A stretch of DNA of 64,000 nucleotides, taken from NCBI GenBank assembly GCA_009760855.2, contig WPIO01000052.1, positions 2,213,501 through 2,277,500 of the forward strand, given 5' to 3'. Source of the stretch: Cristatella mucedo. Its lineage: Eukaryota; Bryozoa; Phylactolaemata; Cristatellidae. Shown here piece after piece: positions 43,755 to 57,843 of the stretch. Below the pieces are notes generated by a model, which saw nothing but the letters and a program-made list of their open reading frames with translations, was not told where the DNA came from and searched no databases. Both the position numbers and the translations under genes were made by a program. Each line of letters opens with the position of its first letter. Positions within the stretch are counted from its first letter, which is position 1.

Positions 43755-46333
43755 ACAGGCCGTTACTGACTGCTGGAGACTTCAATATTCACGTTAACAA
43801 CCCTAGCAACAGCCAGATCCGCTAATAACTTGACTGCCTGGAAAATTTTGGTTTGGTCCAACACGTTACTCACACCATCCACGTCGGTGGCCATATCCTA
43901 GATTTCGTTATCACTAAGGATGTCTTCCTCCTGACCTTGTGGTGTGCACGTTGACCCGCTCGGATCATTGTTCGGTCCCGTTTACTGTTCCCGGTCTCTT
44001 GGACGTACAGGGTAATGTCGAACTTGTCAAGCGACGTAAAAGCATTGACATAGACACATTTTTGAAATCTCTTTGTGGTGCAGGTCTTCTTGATCTGTAC
44101 CCAGACTCGACCGACAGCCTCGATGCACTCATTGATGCAGTGAACATGATACTAAAGAGTGCTCTTGACAAGCATACTCCCGTTCATTCTATCCGTATAC
44201 TAGTCGTAGAGATTCCTTTAAATTTACAAAAAAAAACTTCAAAAGATGTGCCGTGTTAAGCGAAGGCTTGAACGTCGTATTGAGAAATTGGGGTCTGATG
44301 CAGATCTAGTCAATTTCAAAGACTTCCTCCTTCGAGTTTACACCCGGAAGCTAAAAAAAAGCCAGGACTTCTTTTTCAGCCAGTAAACAATTTACTGGCC
44401 ACTGCTGAGAGGTCTGACTCCCCAGGTATAAAGTGCTCAGCCGAAATTTTTTCAGCCTTTTCTACTGAAAAAATTGTGCACATTCGTGCCTCCATAAAGC
44501 CCCATCCCGAGTAAAGCAATTGTGGAATCACAAGATGCGGCCTTCCTTAAAAGGTTTTCCGATGTTTCTGCATCCGATGTCGCTACCTTAACAAGGTCTA
44601 GCAAAAAGAGCTCGTCTCCTGAAGACCCTACACCATCATCTCTGCGGTCTTCACTGGCACACCAACTTAGCCCTGCCATAGCCGAGATTTTTAATGCTTG
44701 TTTGGAAAAAGGGGTCGTACCCAAGTCCTTCAATCGAAAATAGTCAGACCCATTCTTAAAAAGCCTGAACTAGATGCAGAGGTCCTTGCAAACTATCGCC
44801 CAGCTTTCCTTGTTTTTTTCTCATCAAATATTCTCGAACAGATTGTTGCTAAGCAGCTGGTTGCACGTATTGAAAAGAATGAAATGTCAGAAACATTTCA
44901 ATCAGGGTTCAAGAGGCAGCACTCCACACTGAAACTGCTCTCATCCGTGTTAACAATGACATTCTATGTGGCAAGGACGACGGGAATGTCACTGCCTTAG
45001 CTCTGCTAGATTTATCAGCTGCCTTCGACAATATTGATCACGATATTCTACTTGAACGATTGAGAACTACGATCGGCCTGGTAGACAAGGTGCTGGCGTG
45101 GTTGAAATCGTACTTGTCTGATCGTGGTCAATCCGGCTCGTATGGGGGTCAAGGTCTCACCCACGAAACGGGTCACATGTGGAGTTCCTCAAGGGTCTGT
45201 ACTCGGTCCCTTGCTGTTCTCTATTTAAACTCAACCTCTGGGAAAAGTGATTAAAGGCCCGTCGAATAGGATATCACTTTTATGCTGACGATACTCAGCT
45301 GTATTTGTCATTTAAACCATCGGAATCTGCTGCAGCAACTGATAAACTGATTGCTTGCCTTGCCGGCATTTGATCCTGGATGTCGGAAAACTTCTTGAAA
45401 CTAAAAGACAATAAAACCAAACTGCTGCTCATAGGAAACCCTAAGCGTATGGCTGGATTATAAGGCTTTGCTCTTCTAATAAGGGATTCTGTTGTGTGAC
45501 TATCGCCACGTGCTCGAAATGTAGGTGTCCTTTTCGACAGCTGCCTCAATTGTAAAAGCTTCATTCAGAAGACTGCTTCTACAGCTAGCCATCACGTCCG
45601 ATCCTTATGTAAGATTAGGAGCTGTCTTCCACAGTGGCTTGCAAAAAATTGAACTAGCTCCTTAGTTCTGTCTCGGCTTGATTATTGTAATTCCCTTTTG
45701 GCTGGGCTATCAGAGAAAGCAACTAGGCCACTGCAGCTGACTATGAATATAGCTGGAAGGCTAGTCTTCAAGTCCCAGATTTTTGACCTCGTGTCTCCTT
45801 TGCCAAAAGAGCTAGGATGGATGCCGGTTGAGCAACGGATACAGAGCAAAGTTCTTACGCTGACCCACAAGGCCTGCCGCGGCTTGGCTTCTCCGTACCT
45901 AGCTGAACTGCTGCACCAGTTTCAGCCTCTTCGTGCCCTCAGGTCCTGTATGAACAATACATTATCTGTTCCATTCCTCCGCTTAAAGACCGTTGGCGAC
46001 AGAAACTGTAGCTCTTTGCAGGTGCCAGACTGTGGCACTCGCTTCCACAGTTCTTACGCAACGACAACTACTGTCCTGCTGCTGACTATAGCTTATCCTT
46101 TCCAGCCGTCCTGAGCTGCTACTTCCATGCTATTCACTACCTCAACTGCTCTCTCGACTCTGCTATGCTTCGAACTTTCGTTTTGTTGCGTGAAATGAAG
46201 CCTGTTGCGTACCGAATACGTACCGAAAGCTGCATAGGCTGTGAGTGCTCTTTACAAAACTCTCCTGCGTAACACCCACATAGTCTTTATGGCTTGGTGG
46301 AGTTACAGACGGAGATACATTATATTACATCAG
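43755..46333 (+). mobile_element. LINE F2, longest copy (EN end to tail)
   Basis: CR1/L2-group LINE truncated inside the endonuclease. Landmarks: PLLTAGDFNIHVNN (~43761), HILDFVITKDV (~43890), the linker with RSSKKSSSPEDPTPSSL (~44600), LANYRPAFLVFFSSNILEQI (~44790), LALLDLSAAFDNIDHDILLE (~44995), YHFYADDTQLYLSFKPS (RT catalytic YADD, ~45270), NFLKLKDNKTKLLLIGN (~45390) and the C-terminal region to ~46110. The tail 'cttggtggagttacagacgg' ends in ACATT-type repeats. Scattered stops and frameshifts make it inactive. GA-rich arrays flank both ends. Confidence 0.92.
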
Positions 46334-46692
<359 letters not shown>

Positions 46693-47084
46693 GAATTGGG
46701 CGAGCAATAAAAATTAATGATTAAGGCAGGTGTGCGCAACAAAATCGCGTTAAGTCTGGTAGGTAAGGGATCACTTTTTTATCTAGCTGAGTTAGCTATG
46801 CTTTTATTCGAAGACATCAACCTGTGAAGTTGCGGCAGCTCAGCTCAGTAGTAGATAAAAGAAACTTACCAACGGGATCTCAGGACAGCCGTAGCGTAGA
46901 AATTTTGGAGCAAACGGCAGACGCGGACTCGCGCCAATCGCTTAGGCCAGACGAATACAGCAGACAAAGTAGCTGAGGTGAATCTAAGAACGCAGCTAGC
47001 CGATGCGTTCATACTGAAACGTCGGTGATCTATGTCAGCCCAGATTATGACTACCAGTAAGTTATTCATGGTTACTGAGCTATT

Positions 47085-47432
47085 AGGATTATAATAATAA
47101 TACATTTGATATAGCGCCTTCAGAGAACTGAATCTCTTTCTAGGCACTTTACATTTGCTGCAATGGAAGCACGATCGAATGGTTAGTGGTAGTATGCTCA
47201 ATGACACCAAGCATAACGTGGTTAAGGGTGACATGCACGCAGTCAGCATACAAATATGGTTAGTGGCAGCATGCACAAGGTCAGCACGCAAAATCCCATA
47301 AAGGTCAAATCACATGTACCGACTAAAAGCTGTGATAAATAAATACGTTTTTAGTTTCTTTTAAAACTCGGTCAAGTCGGGAGATGTCGTGACTCAAGTC
47401 CGAAGTGAGTTCCAGGCTTTGGAAGCGTTGAA
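47085..47432 (-). mobile_element. LINE F1 3' UTR copy, ~350 bp
   Basis: (ATA)n, 'gatatagcgccttcagagaa', the 'ctttctaggcactttacat' block, 'gtgacatgcacgcagtcagc' and the end of the RT frame ('ttttaaaactcggtcaagtc', 'agttccaggctttgg'), all in reverse orientation. Confidence 0.9.
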
Positions 47433-47547
47433 ACGGGTCGCGTACTATTCTTTGCCTATTCGTCGTACAAGCAGAAGTCGCGTACGAGGCAGTTAGTCTC
47501 GTGCTCCAGCATTCAAGCCTGGAGAGAGTTACATCATGGTGAGTCGC

Positions 47548-47704
47548 GATGGCACACTAGGTAAGGCGGTCGCTTTCACGACCTCGGTCCCGAGGTCGTG
47601 GGTTCGATTCCTGCGGTAGGCGATTCTTTATTGCCACTGCAAGCGGTGGTGATAGCCGTAAAGGCTCTTCTGTCGCTATACAAAAAGAGGCTGTTTAATC
47701 AGCT
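47548..47704 (+). mobile_element. SINE-A copy
   Basis: 'gaggtcgtgggttcgattcc' B-box, 'gattctttattgccactgc' body, 'gatagccgtaaaggctcttc' and tail 'ctgtttaatcagct'. One of the best-preserved copies. Confidence 0.92.
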
Positions 47705-48879
47705 AGGATTTATTTATTTATTCCTGGCTTTTCGCCGGTCCTCAGTTCGGCGTGGCTCGGCAACACCGTGCGAGAGTCGCTCGCTGTACGCAGCGACTGA
47801 CGCCGACCGGCTGATCACAACCCTTTGTCGCTGTCAAATGGACTTCAATAAGCTATGACTGTGGATGGGCCTGCCAACCTAAGGTATGGGAGGCTTACTC
47901 TTCACTGGAGCCGTGTTCCGATACAATCGGCCGATATCCGCACTGAGTGCTGCCACCGCACGGAGTCGCTGACCGTAGCGCAAGAACCACGGCTTTACCG
48001 GTATTTGTCGCGTGTCCGCTAGGACCTTCATTAGGACTGTGACGAGCTCTGGGTTTGCGGCCGAAGGACAATATAAAGGCAATTACGTTGGTAACGAATC
48101 CGATTCCGCATCGTGGACCGATTCAATGGGCTCGCATCACGAGCTTCTCAAATAATCGAGCGCAGTAAAGCCTTTAAAGCGATCAGCTGCATCAGGTTTC
48201 CGAAAAAGTACCGCGTGGAATAAAAGTTCGCATCAGATTGTTGAGTGCAAAATTGAGCCTCGTAGGAGCCTACAAGGTTACACTGCAAGGTTACAGTGCA
48301 AGGTTACACTGCAAGGGCCGGACGAGGGTTGGGTGAAACTGCGTATTAAATGAAGACGCATGGTTCCTCACCAAGAGTGGAAAAGCGTGGGACCTGCTTC
48401 TTGTGATTTGTGACCTCTGGTAAGGTTAGAGTCTGACCCCTCTTGGCTTAATCTTGGCAAGACCTATGACCACGTGGCGTATGTTTTTGGTTCTCTCTTA
48501 TTCTCCTCCTCGTTCTCCTTCCCCTCTCTCATTTCCTCGGTCCTCTCTGTCTCGGTCTCCTCCGTCGCCATCCGTGTTTCTGTTTTCTCTGTTTCTCTCT
48601 GCTTGATATCTCCCTCTCCCTCTCCTCTTCATCATCAATACACTATTGATCTCTTCCTTTCTCACTCTTTTCTCTCATTTCCCCTCAATTTGAACTATTC
48701 CACTGCCTCGCTCACTCTCTTCCTCACTCGCATTTCCCCCACATAACGATGGCATCATGAGAGCATGCGGGGCTCCAGCAGGAATCTCCATTGTTGCTTT
48801 TAGCTGCTCAAGAACAATCTGCCGCGGTTGGTTTCTCAGCTCTGCCTCGATGCCTAGTCTTAACCTGCCCCATTTCTTC
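47705..48879. other. anonymous region with small tandem repeat
   Basis: A 13-bp unit 'caaggttacactg' occurs about three times at 48275-48316. Pyrimidine-rich sequence spans 48490-48740. No exon recognised. Confidence 0.4.
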
Positions 48880-49135
48880 TCAAAGTTCATCTCTCAATCG
48901 AAGAAGTCTACTAGCCCTTTAGAACTTTTTTTAACCTTTGTTATTCATCCAGGGATGCCTAGCTTTGCTGCTTCCCACCATTACTAACGTAATAATTTAG
49001 CCACAGGCTCAAGTTTGATCCCGACATCCTTTAAAAAGACAGTTTCAGGCCGTGCATTAAGAACTCGACACTAGAGCAGGAGAAGTTGAATAACTTTTAC
49101 CCAGTTGTCTTCTTCCTGCCGTTCTTATAAAAGGC
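48880..49135 (+). mobile_element. LINE F1-like fragment (EN-RT linker)
   Basis: SQSKKSTSPLELF at ~48893 corresponds to SQSKKTTSPLDPTP of the F1 copy at 6.6 kb, and SFKKTV...EQEKLNNFYPVV at ~49025-49105 corresponds to the following RT entrance. Frames are broken. Confidence 0.6.
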
Positions 49136-49677
49136 ACTGACATGATTAGCGGCTGAAGGCTACGTTCTTATTTTAAAATATCGAAGTAAGTTCCAGCCGA
49201 GATTTAAAGCTACCCCCAAAGAGTCAGTGCTAGTGCCGGGTATACAGTATAGCCAACTTTTCTTAAGAACCTATTCCTCTCAAGCATATCTAAACTGCTT
49301 AGATAGACAGAAAATTAATTCTTTTTGTAAGCTGACGCTCTGATACCAATCACGTGCCGGTACACAAAAGACGAAAGGTAGACTCGCAGGGTCGCTTCAA
49401 CGCCGGTGTTTTCCGTCAACGCTCGCAGCATTTCACCGCAAAGCCGTTCTCCCCTCCGCCCTGCTTCGAACTGCCTGCTCCTGTCCCGGCAGTGACTCAA
49501 CCTTGTAGAACATTGCATATTTTAATAATAATCCCATATAACCCATAAGCTATTAAAACCACAAACCCGCAATAAAGCTTAAAACGACACTTTTAGGGTA
49601 CTACGCAACTGCACTATTGTTATTATTATTATTATCACCATATTTAATAATAGGCGATATTTCTCTTCTAGTTCTCG

Positions 49678-50944
49678 TATATACGAGTCCGATGTCGGTA
49701 ACCCGGGTCGCAGAATTTCCGAAAGTAGAATCGCAATTAATTATCTATTTTGCGGATAGCCGCTCCATCGAATATAGCGTTTCGAAGTAGAAAACGAAAG
49801 TCTCCTCCAGAGATCCCGTTCATCGTGCTCGACAGCTGTGTCGGGCACAGCGAGTCCACATCTGCGCCCCGCTTCTATGCGCTTCTTTCGATTCTTTTCT
49901 ATAAGAAGGTTGTGCTCTCGTTGTTTCTTCTGCCCGGGGGGGCCACTCCCACAATCAGGCAGATCGGGGGGGGGGGCCGCCGTCGTCGCAGAGCTCTGCA
50001 ATTACATGCGTCGGCTCAATTTGTCAAAACGCTGGATCAGATTGTCTAGGCCCGGAACAAAATCAAGTCGGTGAAGGCAATCTTCTCGGATCACAGCGAT
50101 TCCAGCCGCCCGTTCTTTATTGGATGGGAGCCATTGCTAGCTGAGTACTTCGAGTGAATGCCGCCGCGGTACTCGAAGAACTATTTCTTCGAGATTGACA
50201 AAGGTGTTTGCAAAGTGCGTCACTCGTGTAGCACGACCGATACAGAAGCTGAGGCAATTTCCTTGGTGCACTCCAGCAATCTGGACACGATTCGTCGAGC
50301 GCTATTGAAGGAACTCTTGCCAGCGCCTGTGCCAACATCGATAAAAGGGCGCATCGATCGGTGCGATGCGCCAAAGCTGGAGCGCAAACCTGCCTTAGAG
50401 TTGACAGCGAAGAAGCTGCGTTATTTTTCAAAGAAGTACACGTTGATCCCGGTCCCAGATCTTACGCATTATCTGGCCGTGCCGAATAGTATTGCTGATA
50501 GTGAGGACAAAGATCCTGGCAATATTGGCGCGCCGTTGGTTGCGGCATCCGATTTGGCTCAGACTCGTGGCAGAAAAAAGAAGAGCATCGGCGCAGAAGG
50601 CTGCTCCGGGAGTGCAGATGCACTCTGCGGGGCACCCGAAGAAGGTTCCAGCGGTTGTCCTAAATCGGCCATCAATCTTGAGCTATTTCTCGAAAAAATA
50701 GGCTCAGTTTTTGTGATCGAGCCCTGGATCCTTGCTCTGGATCCGGTCAGACGCTGTGCGCTTGCGAAATAAAAAGTCATCGTTTTCGAAATCGCTGTCT
50801 TTCTGCTGACTAGTAGAACTCGACGAGCCCGACAATGTTAGCCAATTTCATATAATTTGGACCAATGTTCAGGTAGTTATCGCAGTCCGCGAGCACCCGG
50901 GTTACCATGATAACCCGGGTTACCGCCAACGGGCTCATATCTCG
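49678..50944 (+). mobile_element. candidate DNA transposon of unknown family (TIR-flanked ORF)
   Basis: Inverted repeats bracket the segment: left 49684-49708 reads 'cgagtccgatgtcggtaacc' then 'cgggt', right 50940-50913 (reverse complement) reads 'atgagcccgttggcggtaac' then 'ccgggt'. They differ at only a few positions over ~25 bp. The right end carries a second inner copy of the 'acccgggttacc' core (50895-50906). A 204-codon frame lies between. No target-site duplication could be identified, and the superfamily is unknown. Confidence 0.5.
50158..50772 (+). CDS. hypothetical protein, 204 aa, inside inverted repeats
   Basis: Uninterrupted frame from ATG (MPPRYSKNYFFEIDKGV) to a TAA, with no introns needed. 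Features seen: an N-terminal segment with CKVRHSC and later a His (a possible degenerate zinc-finger, BED-like only in outline), a basic central part (ELTAKKLRYFSKKYTLIPVP), a charged linker with RGRKKK, and a hydrophobic end (FLEKIGSVFVIEPWILALDP). Upstream DNA is also open in the same frame, with a stop just before the ATG (GWEPLLAEYFE*MPPRYS...), so it may be the 3' part of a longer, mutated reading frame. It fills the middle of a segment with matching inverted repeats, so a transposon-encoded protein is the best guess. I do not recognise the family. Confidence 0.4.
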   Translation: MPPRYSKNYFFEIDKGVCKVRHSCSTTDTEAEAISLVHSSNLDTIRRALLKELLPAPVPTSIKGRIDRCDAPKLERKPALELTAKKLRYFSKKYTLIPVPDLTHYLAVPNSIADSEDKDPGNIGAPLVAASDLAQTRGRKKKSIGAEGCSGSADALCGAPEEGSSGCPKSAINLELFLEKIGSVFVIEPWILALDPVRRCALAK

Positions 50945-51249
50945 GTAGGGCTCGATACCTTGTATTAATCAATTCTTCTTAAGCACCCATTATCTCGCTT
51001 TTACGTCACCGGGATTTCTCTACAATGGGATAACTCCGAGCGTAGATGAAGTTGCTCAAGGTCGTCTGTGAATACTTGAATTACAGAGTACCGTAGGGAT
51101 CTGTTCCAGGTCCACTTCCTTTCACAATTTATACATTCCCTCTTGTCAATAGAATCACCAAGCACAATCTGAATTTTAAAGTCTTATGTTGAGTGCTGAG
51201 TGAAGATTAGTTTCGATGGCTGTATTAGTAGAGCACTGGACCGGTAAGT

Positions 51250-51402
51250 TATAATGATAATAGATTTGTATAGCGCCCGTATATAATTTAATCTCTTTTT
51301 GGACACTTTATGCTGTATAGTAAGCATGACTAAAATGGTTAGTGATAACGTGCAGAGTGTCAGCACGCACAAGCACTCAAAGAATAATGCAAACACTCAG
51401 CA
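51250..51402 (-). mobile_element. LINE F1 3' tail fragment, diverged
   Basis: 'gatttgtatagcgcccgtat', 'atttaatctctttttggaca' and 'gtgcagagtgtcagcacgca' match the F1 tail in reverse orientation with many substitutions. Confidence 0.7.
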
Positions 51403-52129
51403 AACGCAGCGAGGAGCTCAGGACATTGTGAGATTGTTTGACGCTTGAGGAGTATTCACTTTTGACCACCATGCCGCGACAGATGGCCATTTTCGTTCTT
51501 TACTTAGGTATTACTGCTTAGATGTATCCGTCTCTAACTAACCAGTGGTCACGAGTGTCTTCGTGTTTGCTTTGTCATGCGTGTCTTCACGTTTGCTTTA
51601 TCTCACTGGGCTAAGCATCATTCTTGTTTGAGTTAGCTTTCTTGATGCCGTACCTGAAACTAAACTTACCATTTTGATTGTCATACAGCGAGTTTTCAAG
51701 CGCTGGAATAAGTTCTCCTAGGGTGCTATAAAATAATGTATTAATAAAAATAATATAATTATTATTAGAGACCAAATCGCCATATATGGGTTGCAAGTAT
51801 GTGGCAGCAGACCCCGCATCGCCTCCTTGCCCGAACCCACGTACGGCAAGTCGTTCAGAGGATACGCTCACTGGTCGCCGACCGCAGAGCGGGCGCAATG
51901 GTTGCTTGCTGCTTGGCATGCCGTCCGCAAGTACAGAAATACACATTCGTGCGCACGCAGTGCACGCGGATTCGGCCCGAGCGCGTGGGTAGGAGTTTAA
52001 GAAAACTGAGGCTTTCGAAGCGCTTCATTGGTTAATTGCCGCAATAAGGAGCAGCATCTCGACGGCTCCACCTCCGCGCGCTGGAATCTGGGCGCCGCCG
52101 CTTTCCCTAGATGACATTATACTCAACGG
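51403..52129. other. no recognisable feature
   Basis: Anonymous sequence. Overlapping short open frames at 51786-52035 are not recognised. Confidence 0.3.
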
Positions 52130-52760
52130 CCGTCAAATGTTCAGCGTAGTCGCTCTGATTTCAATTACATACCGTTGCAAAAATTTGGGCCTACTTGGAC
52201 AAGGTTGTGATAGCCAAGCTGCTGCATGCATTCGCGACATCCCATCCAGACTTCCGTGGCTCACTACTCGCAGACCTTCCTGCCCGTGTGATAACACGGT
52301 TGCAGTTCGTGCAAAACTAGGCAGCCAGGCTGGTCGCTTACGTCGCGACTGCCGCAACAGACAGTTTCTTTCTGAGCGAACTGCTATCCCATGAAGCAGC
52401 GCTTAAAGTTCAAGATTCCGCAGGCCCTTTCCTTCTCACTCGTCGACCAAGCTAGAGAAAATACGTACTCTTCTTAAAAAATATCCTACCTATCGACAAT
52501 GCCAGCTTATCAGGCTTCCTCTCGTTTCACCCGCTCACGTGGATCCGGCAATCCACAGCCTTCTGTTCATGTGAGCCCAAATCCTGGAACTCGCAACCCA
52601 CTGACGCGACAGCATCCCCGGCACCCGACTTGACGACACTTGGAGCGAAGCAAAAAACCCATCTACTCCTCAAAGTATTCGCTCTCTGTTAGCGCCAATT
52701 GTCCTCCTTTATGTGCAAATGCTCCATGTAATTGTGCTTGCTATTATCACCAACCAATTG
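52130..52760 (+). mobile_element. LINE F1-like copy, old and strongly diverged
   Basis: The order of the F1 C-terminal region is recognisable ('ttgggcctacttggacaagg' = start of KIRACLDKD, 'catgcattcgcgacatccca' = HAFVTSR, 'ggttgcagttcgtgcaaaac' = QLVQN, 'cctggaactcgcaacccact' = AWNS) but frames are lost. Confidence 0.7.
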
Positions 52761-52785
52761 AGGTGTGTCCTTTTTCAGCATATGT

Positions 52786-52946
52786 ACCGTACTAGGTGAG
52801 GCGGCTGTTGCTTTCCGCGACCTCGGGACCGAGGTCGCGGGTTCGAATCCTGCGGAGGATGTTTCTACATCGCCGCTGCAAGCAGCGATGGAGATAGCCG
52901 TACAGGCTCTTCTATTACTATGCAAAAGACGCTGTTAAATCAGCTA
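52786..52946 (+). mobile_element. SINE-A copy
   Basis: 'gaccgaggtcgcgggttcga' B-box, 'gatagccgtacaggctcttc' body and 'gctgttaaatcagct' 3' end, followed by a T-rich run. Confidence 0.92.
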
Positions 52947-53119
52947 ATACTTTTTTTTTTTTAGAAAGGGGTCTAGCTATCTCAAGACACTACACAAACG
53001 GATTACACCGTGCCAATACATTACGCGCGACAAATTAATTACTATAGTTAAGCTCAAGATTATGAGCAGGATCACTATCGCGGTTGGTTTTGCACCAGCT
53101 TCGGTGGGGCAGTCCACCC

Positions 53120-54920
<1,801 letters not shown>

Positions 54921-54927
54921 AAAAGCA

Positions 54928-55083
54928 TTTGCTGATTCAACGAGTCTCATGCACGTGGCGGCAGAAGAGCTTTAAGGGCTGTCGCCGTCATCGCTTGCAG
55001 CGGTCAACAAAGGATCGCCTCCTGCAGGACTCGAACCCACGACCTGGGTCACGAAGAGCGAACAACCTTACGCCTAGGCTAAG
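54928..55083 (-). mobile_element. SINE-A copy
   Basis: Reverse-strand SINE-A: 'ggactcgaacccacgacctg' B-box complement, 'caacaaaggatcgcctcctg' body, 'ggcggcagaagagctttaag' tail, 'tgctgattcaacgag' 3' end. Confidence 0.9.
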
Positions 55084-56189
55084 GCCAAAAAGGCTAAAAC
55101 CGAGAGCGTTTCGCAGGCAGTGCGCTGCCGCTGAAGCCGATCGAACGCACGAGGTAGCGTCGCAGTGCAAGAATTGCTGCAGACGGCATCTATTTTCAAT
55201 AGAACTGCCAGGCCAGAATCGGCATCAGGGGTACAATCGGAATACCGGTGGAATTGCGTCCTATAGGATACGAAATCACAGCCTACCGTTTGTAATAGTT
55301 CGTGAGAACGGATGTGACGCGATGCTTGTGCGCGAGGCCGAGGTGCAGCTCCGCAAGGGTCGGCTTCCCCTCCTGACACGAACTAACGGCCAAGCGTCGC
55401 TACATTGTACCCGCTCTGACTCACGGGATAGATCCGTCGTCTGGCGCGCCTAGGCGCCTCGTTCCCTTCACGCGAGCGCTTTAGCTGCTCGCGTCGCACG
55501 GCTCTCTAACTTATTTTGATTGCTCTCACCTTTTCACCAAATATTTACAGTGGCGTAGCGCGAAGGGCACAGTGCAAACCCCCGAGCAGTGGCGCAACTG
55601 CAGAGGCGGGCGGGGGGCGGGGGCCCGGGCGCTATCCCCCTTCCCGGCTGCCCTCTATTCCTTCAGCCCGACCGTCACCAACGCCGAAATTATACCCTAC
55701 TTCCACTCGCCGAGGCAACTGCCGAGTTCACATAGATCAAACGCTGCGATTGCACCATCATTTTCCTTCACTTGCGGGTCTTGCCGGCGCCTACATGAAA
55801 ACCCTGCGGTTCTGGCCCCCACATGAGCAACTCATGCTAATAAATCTTAACGTCATTTTAGCTTCTCGTTCGGAAGCTTGTTCAAAACTGCACCGGATTT
55901 TGAGAACTTTCTTTTACGGTCTCAGCTCAATGCGGGCTGCACCTTACTTATCGATACGCTGTTGGATTGGCCGGCATGCTTTGGGAGACTCGGTGACTTT
56001 CGGCTCAGACGAGGTCGAGCAAGGTCATCGTAATAGCTGACTTTGCTGGCCTGCTGGTTACAGCAGACGAATACGCCCGCGTTCAGCTGGAGCTAACATT
56101 CCCGAATGTTGAATTGTTGAGCCCTGCATGCAGCCGGGCGTCTGACATGCTGGACCTCGACAGGGCATCCGACATACATCAAAGCTGCT
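55084..56189. other. no recognisable feature
   Basis: Anonymous ~1.1 kb between a SINE and the next CpG-rich block. Open frames here show no recognisable motif. Confidence 0.35.
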
Positions 56190-57010
56190 TATAAAGGCCG
56201 TAACTGCGTGGCGTCCGCTCTGCTCTGTCCCCGTGGGCCGAAGTGCGCTGCTCTGCAGGGACGCAAAGAGACGTCGCGGGGGCGTCCGGGCCGCAGTCTG
56301 CGCCTCGGTGCGCGCACCGCAGGCTCGCCAGAGCGCTCCGTTTGCTGGGCGGCGCGCAGCGGACGGAAGTCCCGGTTCCGGCGGAGGCTACGGCGGAGCT
56401 CGGACTATCGTCGAGCGCGCGACCGCCGCGCGCAGGCTAGAGGCGGCGGCGGCGGCGCGCTGCCGCCGCCGCCGCCGCGTGCGAGCGCGCTGCCGCCGCC
56501 GCCGCGTGCGAGCGCGCCCGAGCGCTGCCGCCGCCGCCGCGTGCGAGCGCGCCCGAGCGCTCAAGGGTGGCCCTCACCTGCGGCCTCTTTCCTCTATCCC
56601 GTCTCCGCCGGCCGTCGCTGACCGACCGCCTGCCGGCGTGACTTCGCGATTACGGTCCACGCTGCGGGCGACTGGCTCCAGCGACCGCCCAGGCGAGCGA
56701 CTAGCGGCGCAGCGAGTCGGAGGCTGCGAACAACCCGCCTCGGCCCTCGAAACCGGCCCGGAAATGCGTCGCCACTGCCCGGCCAATTCGGCGTGCGCGC
56801 TAGACAACCTAGATAAACGCTCTGAACTCCGCTCTCACCGCCGCCCGCGCGCACATATTGGACGACGAATAAATAACCAGCGACGAATGGAGGCCAGTAG
56901 GCCGATGTAGAGACTGACGAAGGAGATAGCGGAAGAAACAACGCGCGAGAGGACAGACCCGAAAACGTACGCGCGTACGCACGCACGCACGAGCGCACGC
57001 ACGCACAGAC
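56190..57010. promoter_or_regulatory. CpG-rich block with (GCC)n minisatellite
   Basis: About 0.8 kb GC-dense. Within it 56456-56561 holds ~3 tandem copies of a ~36-bp unit made of 'gctgccgccgccgccgcgtg' + 'cgagcgcgcccgagc'. It ends in an (ACGC)n run at ~56965-57005. A possible promoter region. Confidence 0.4.
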
Positions 57011-57494
57011 TGCCGAGCAGGGAACTTGAAACTTAAGGCACTACAGGTGGTAAAGGATGACTTACAACCTTGCCGCGTAAAGCAACGTCATCAACTCGGA
57101 GAGGGTAGTTGCTCTTTAATGGTACCGCTGCGAACGCCTGAAAGTGTTGCTTCTCACTGTACTATCAATAGTTTCTTAAACCTTCTCTTTCTTTACGCTC
57201 TTTCGTGCAAGGATTTTATCTATCCCTTTCTGGTCTCAGTCTTTCTCTTTCTTTCCAAGTTTGCGCCTAGCATTGTTCAAACGAGCGAACTCAAATCGAA
57301 TCTGGTGGCCATCGATAGAAGGCTTTTCCATACCGACACCGTGGAAGACGGAGCTGTGAGTCGGTTGCGTCCTCATGCTTTATTTTCCGGCAGCGGAAAA
57401 GCTTATTGTCGGTACGGACGGACACTAGTGTTACTCGCCCATCGGCTGGAAACGCTATTGAATGGTGCTATCTGTAAATATAATTGTCTGATTT
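57011..57494. other. unassigned; 156-codon open frame
   Basis: A plus-strand frame (57026-57496) reads MKLKALQVVKDDLQPCRVKQ with a hydrophobic stretch FLNLLFLYALSCKDFIYPFL. I do not recognise it and see no supporting gene structure. It ends at a SINE-A boundary. Confidence 0.2.
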
Positions 57495-57495
57495 A

Positions 57496-57646
57496 GCATC
57501 CTTATCTTCGTGGCGGCAGACGAGACTTCACGGCTATCACCACCGCTTCTTGCAATTGGCAATAAAGGATCGCCTGATTCAGGATTCAAACCCCCGACCT
57601 CGGTACCGAAAAGCGAGCACCTTAACTCCTGGACTACAATGGCCCT
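57496..57646 (-). mobile_element. SINE-A copy
   Basis: Reverse-strand SINE-A: 'ggattcaaacccccgacctc' B-box complement, 'ttggcaataaaggatcgcct' body and 'gtggcggcagacgagacttc' tail. Confidence 0.9.
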
Positions 57647-57794
57647 TTATCTAGTGTGACTGCGAAGCGCACCGCCGGTGCAGACGGCCGCATCGTTTTG
57701 TTTGCTGCGAAAGCCGGCGGAATCTGAGTCGCCCCTTTTTCGTAGGATAATTCGATCGCGCGAATGCCTAGGTCAGTTAACCAGCAGCTGAGCT

Positions 57795-57795
<1 letters not shown>

Positions 57796-57842
<47 letters not shown>
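57796..57842. repeat. (CAG)n array, ~15 units
   Basis: Pure AGC/CAG trinucleotide run of ~46 bp, reading poly-Ala in one plus-strand frame (57764-58036). No evidence that it is translated. Confidence 0.95.

Positions 57843-57843
<1 letters not shown>

Noticed and set aside
47550-47640. Functional tRNA gene
   Set aside because: This and the other B-box-containing sites are heads of SINE-A/SINE-B copies. They lack a full cloverleaf with a plausible anticodon arm and acceptor stem.
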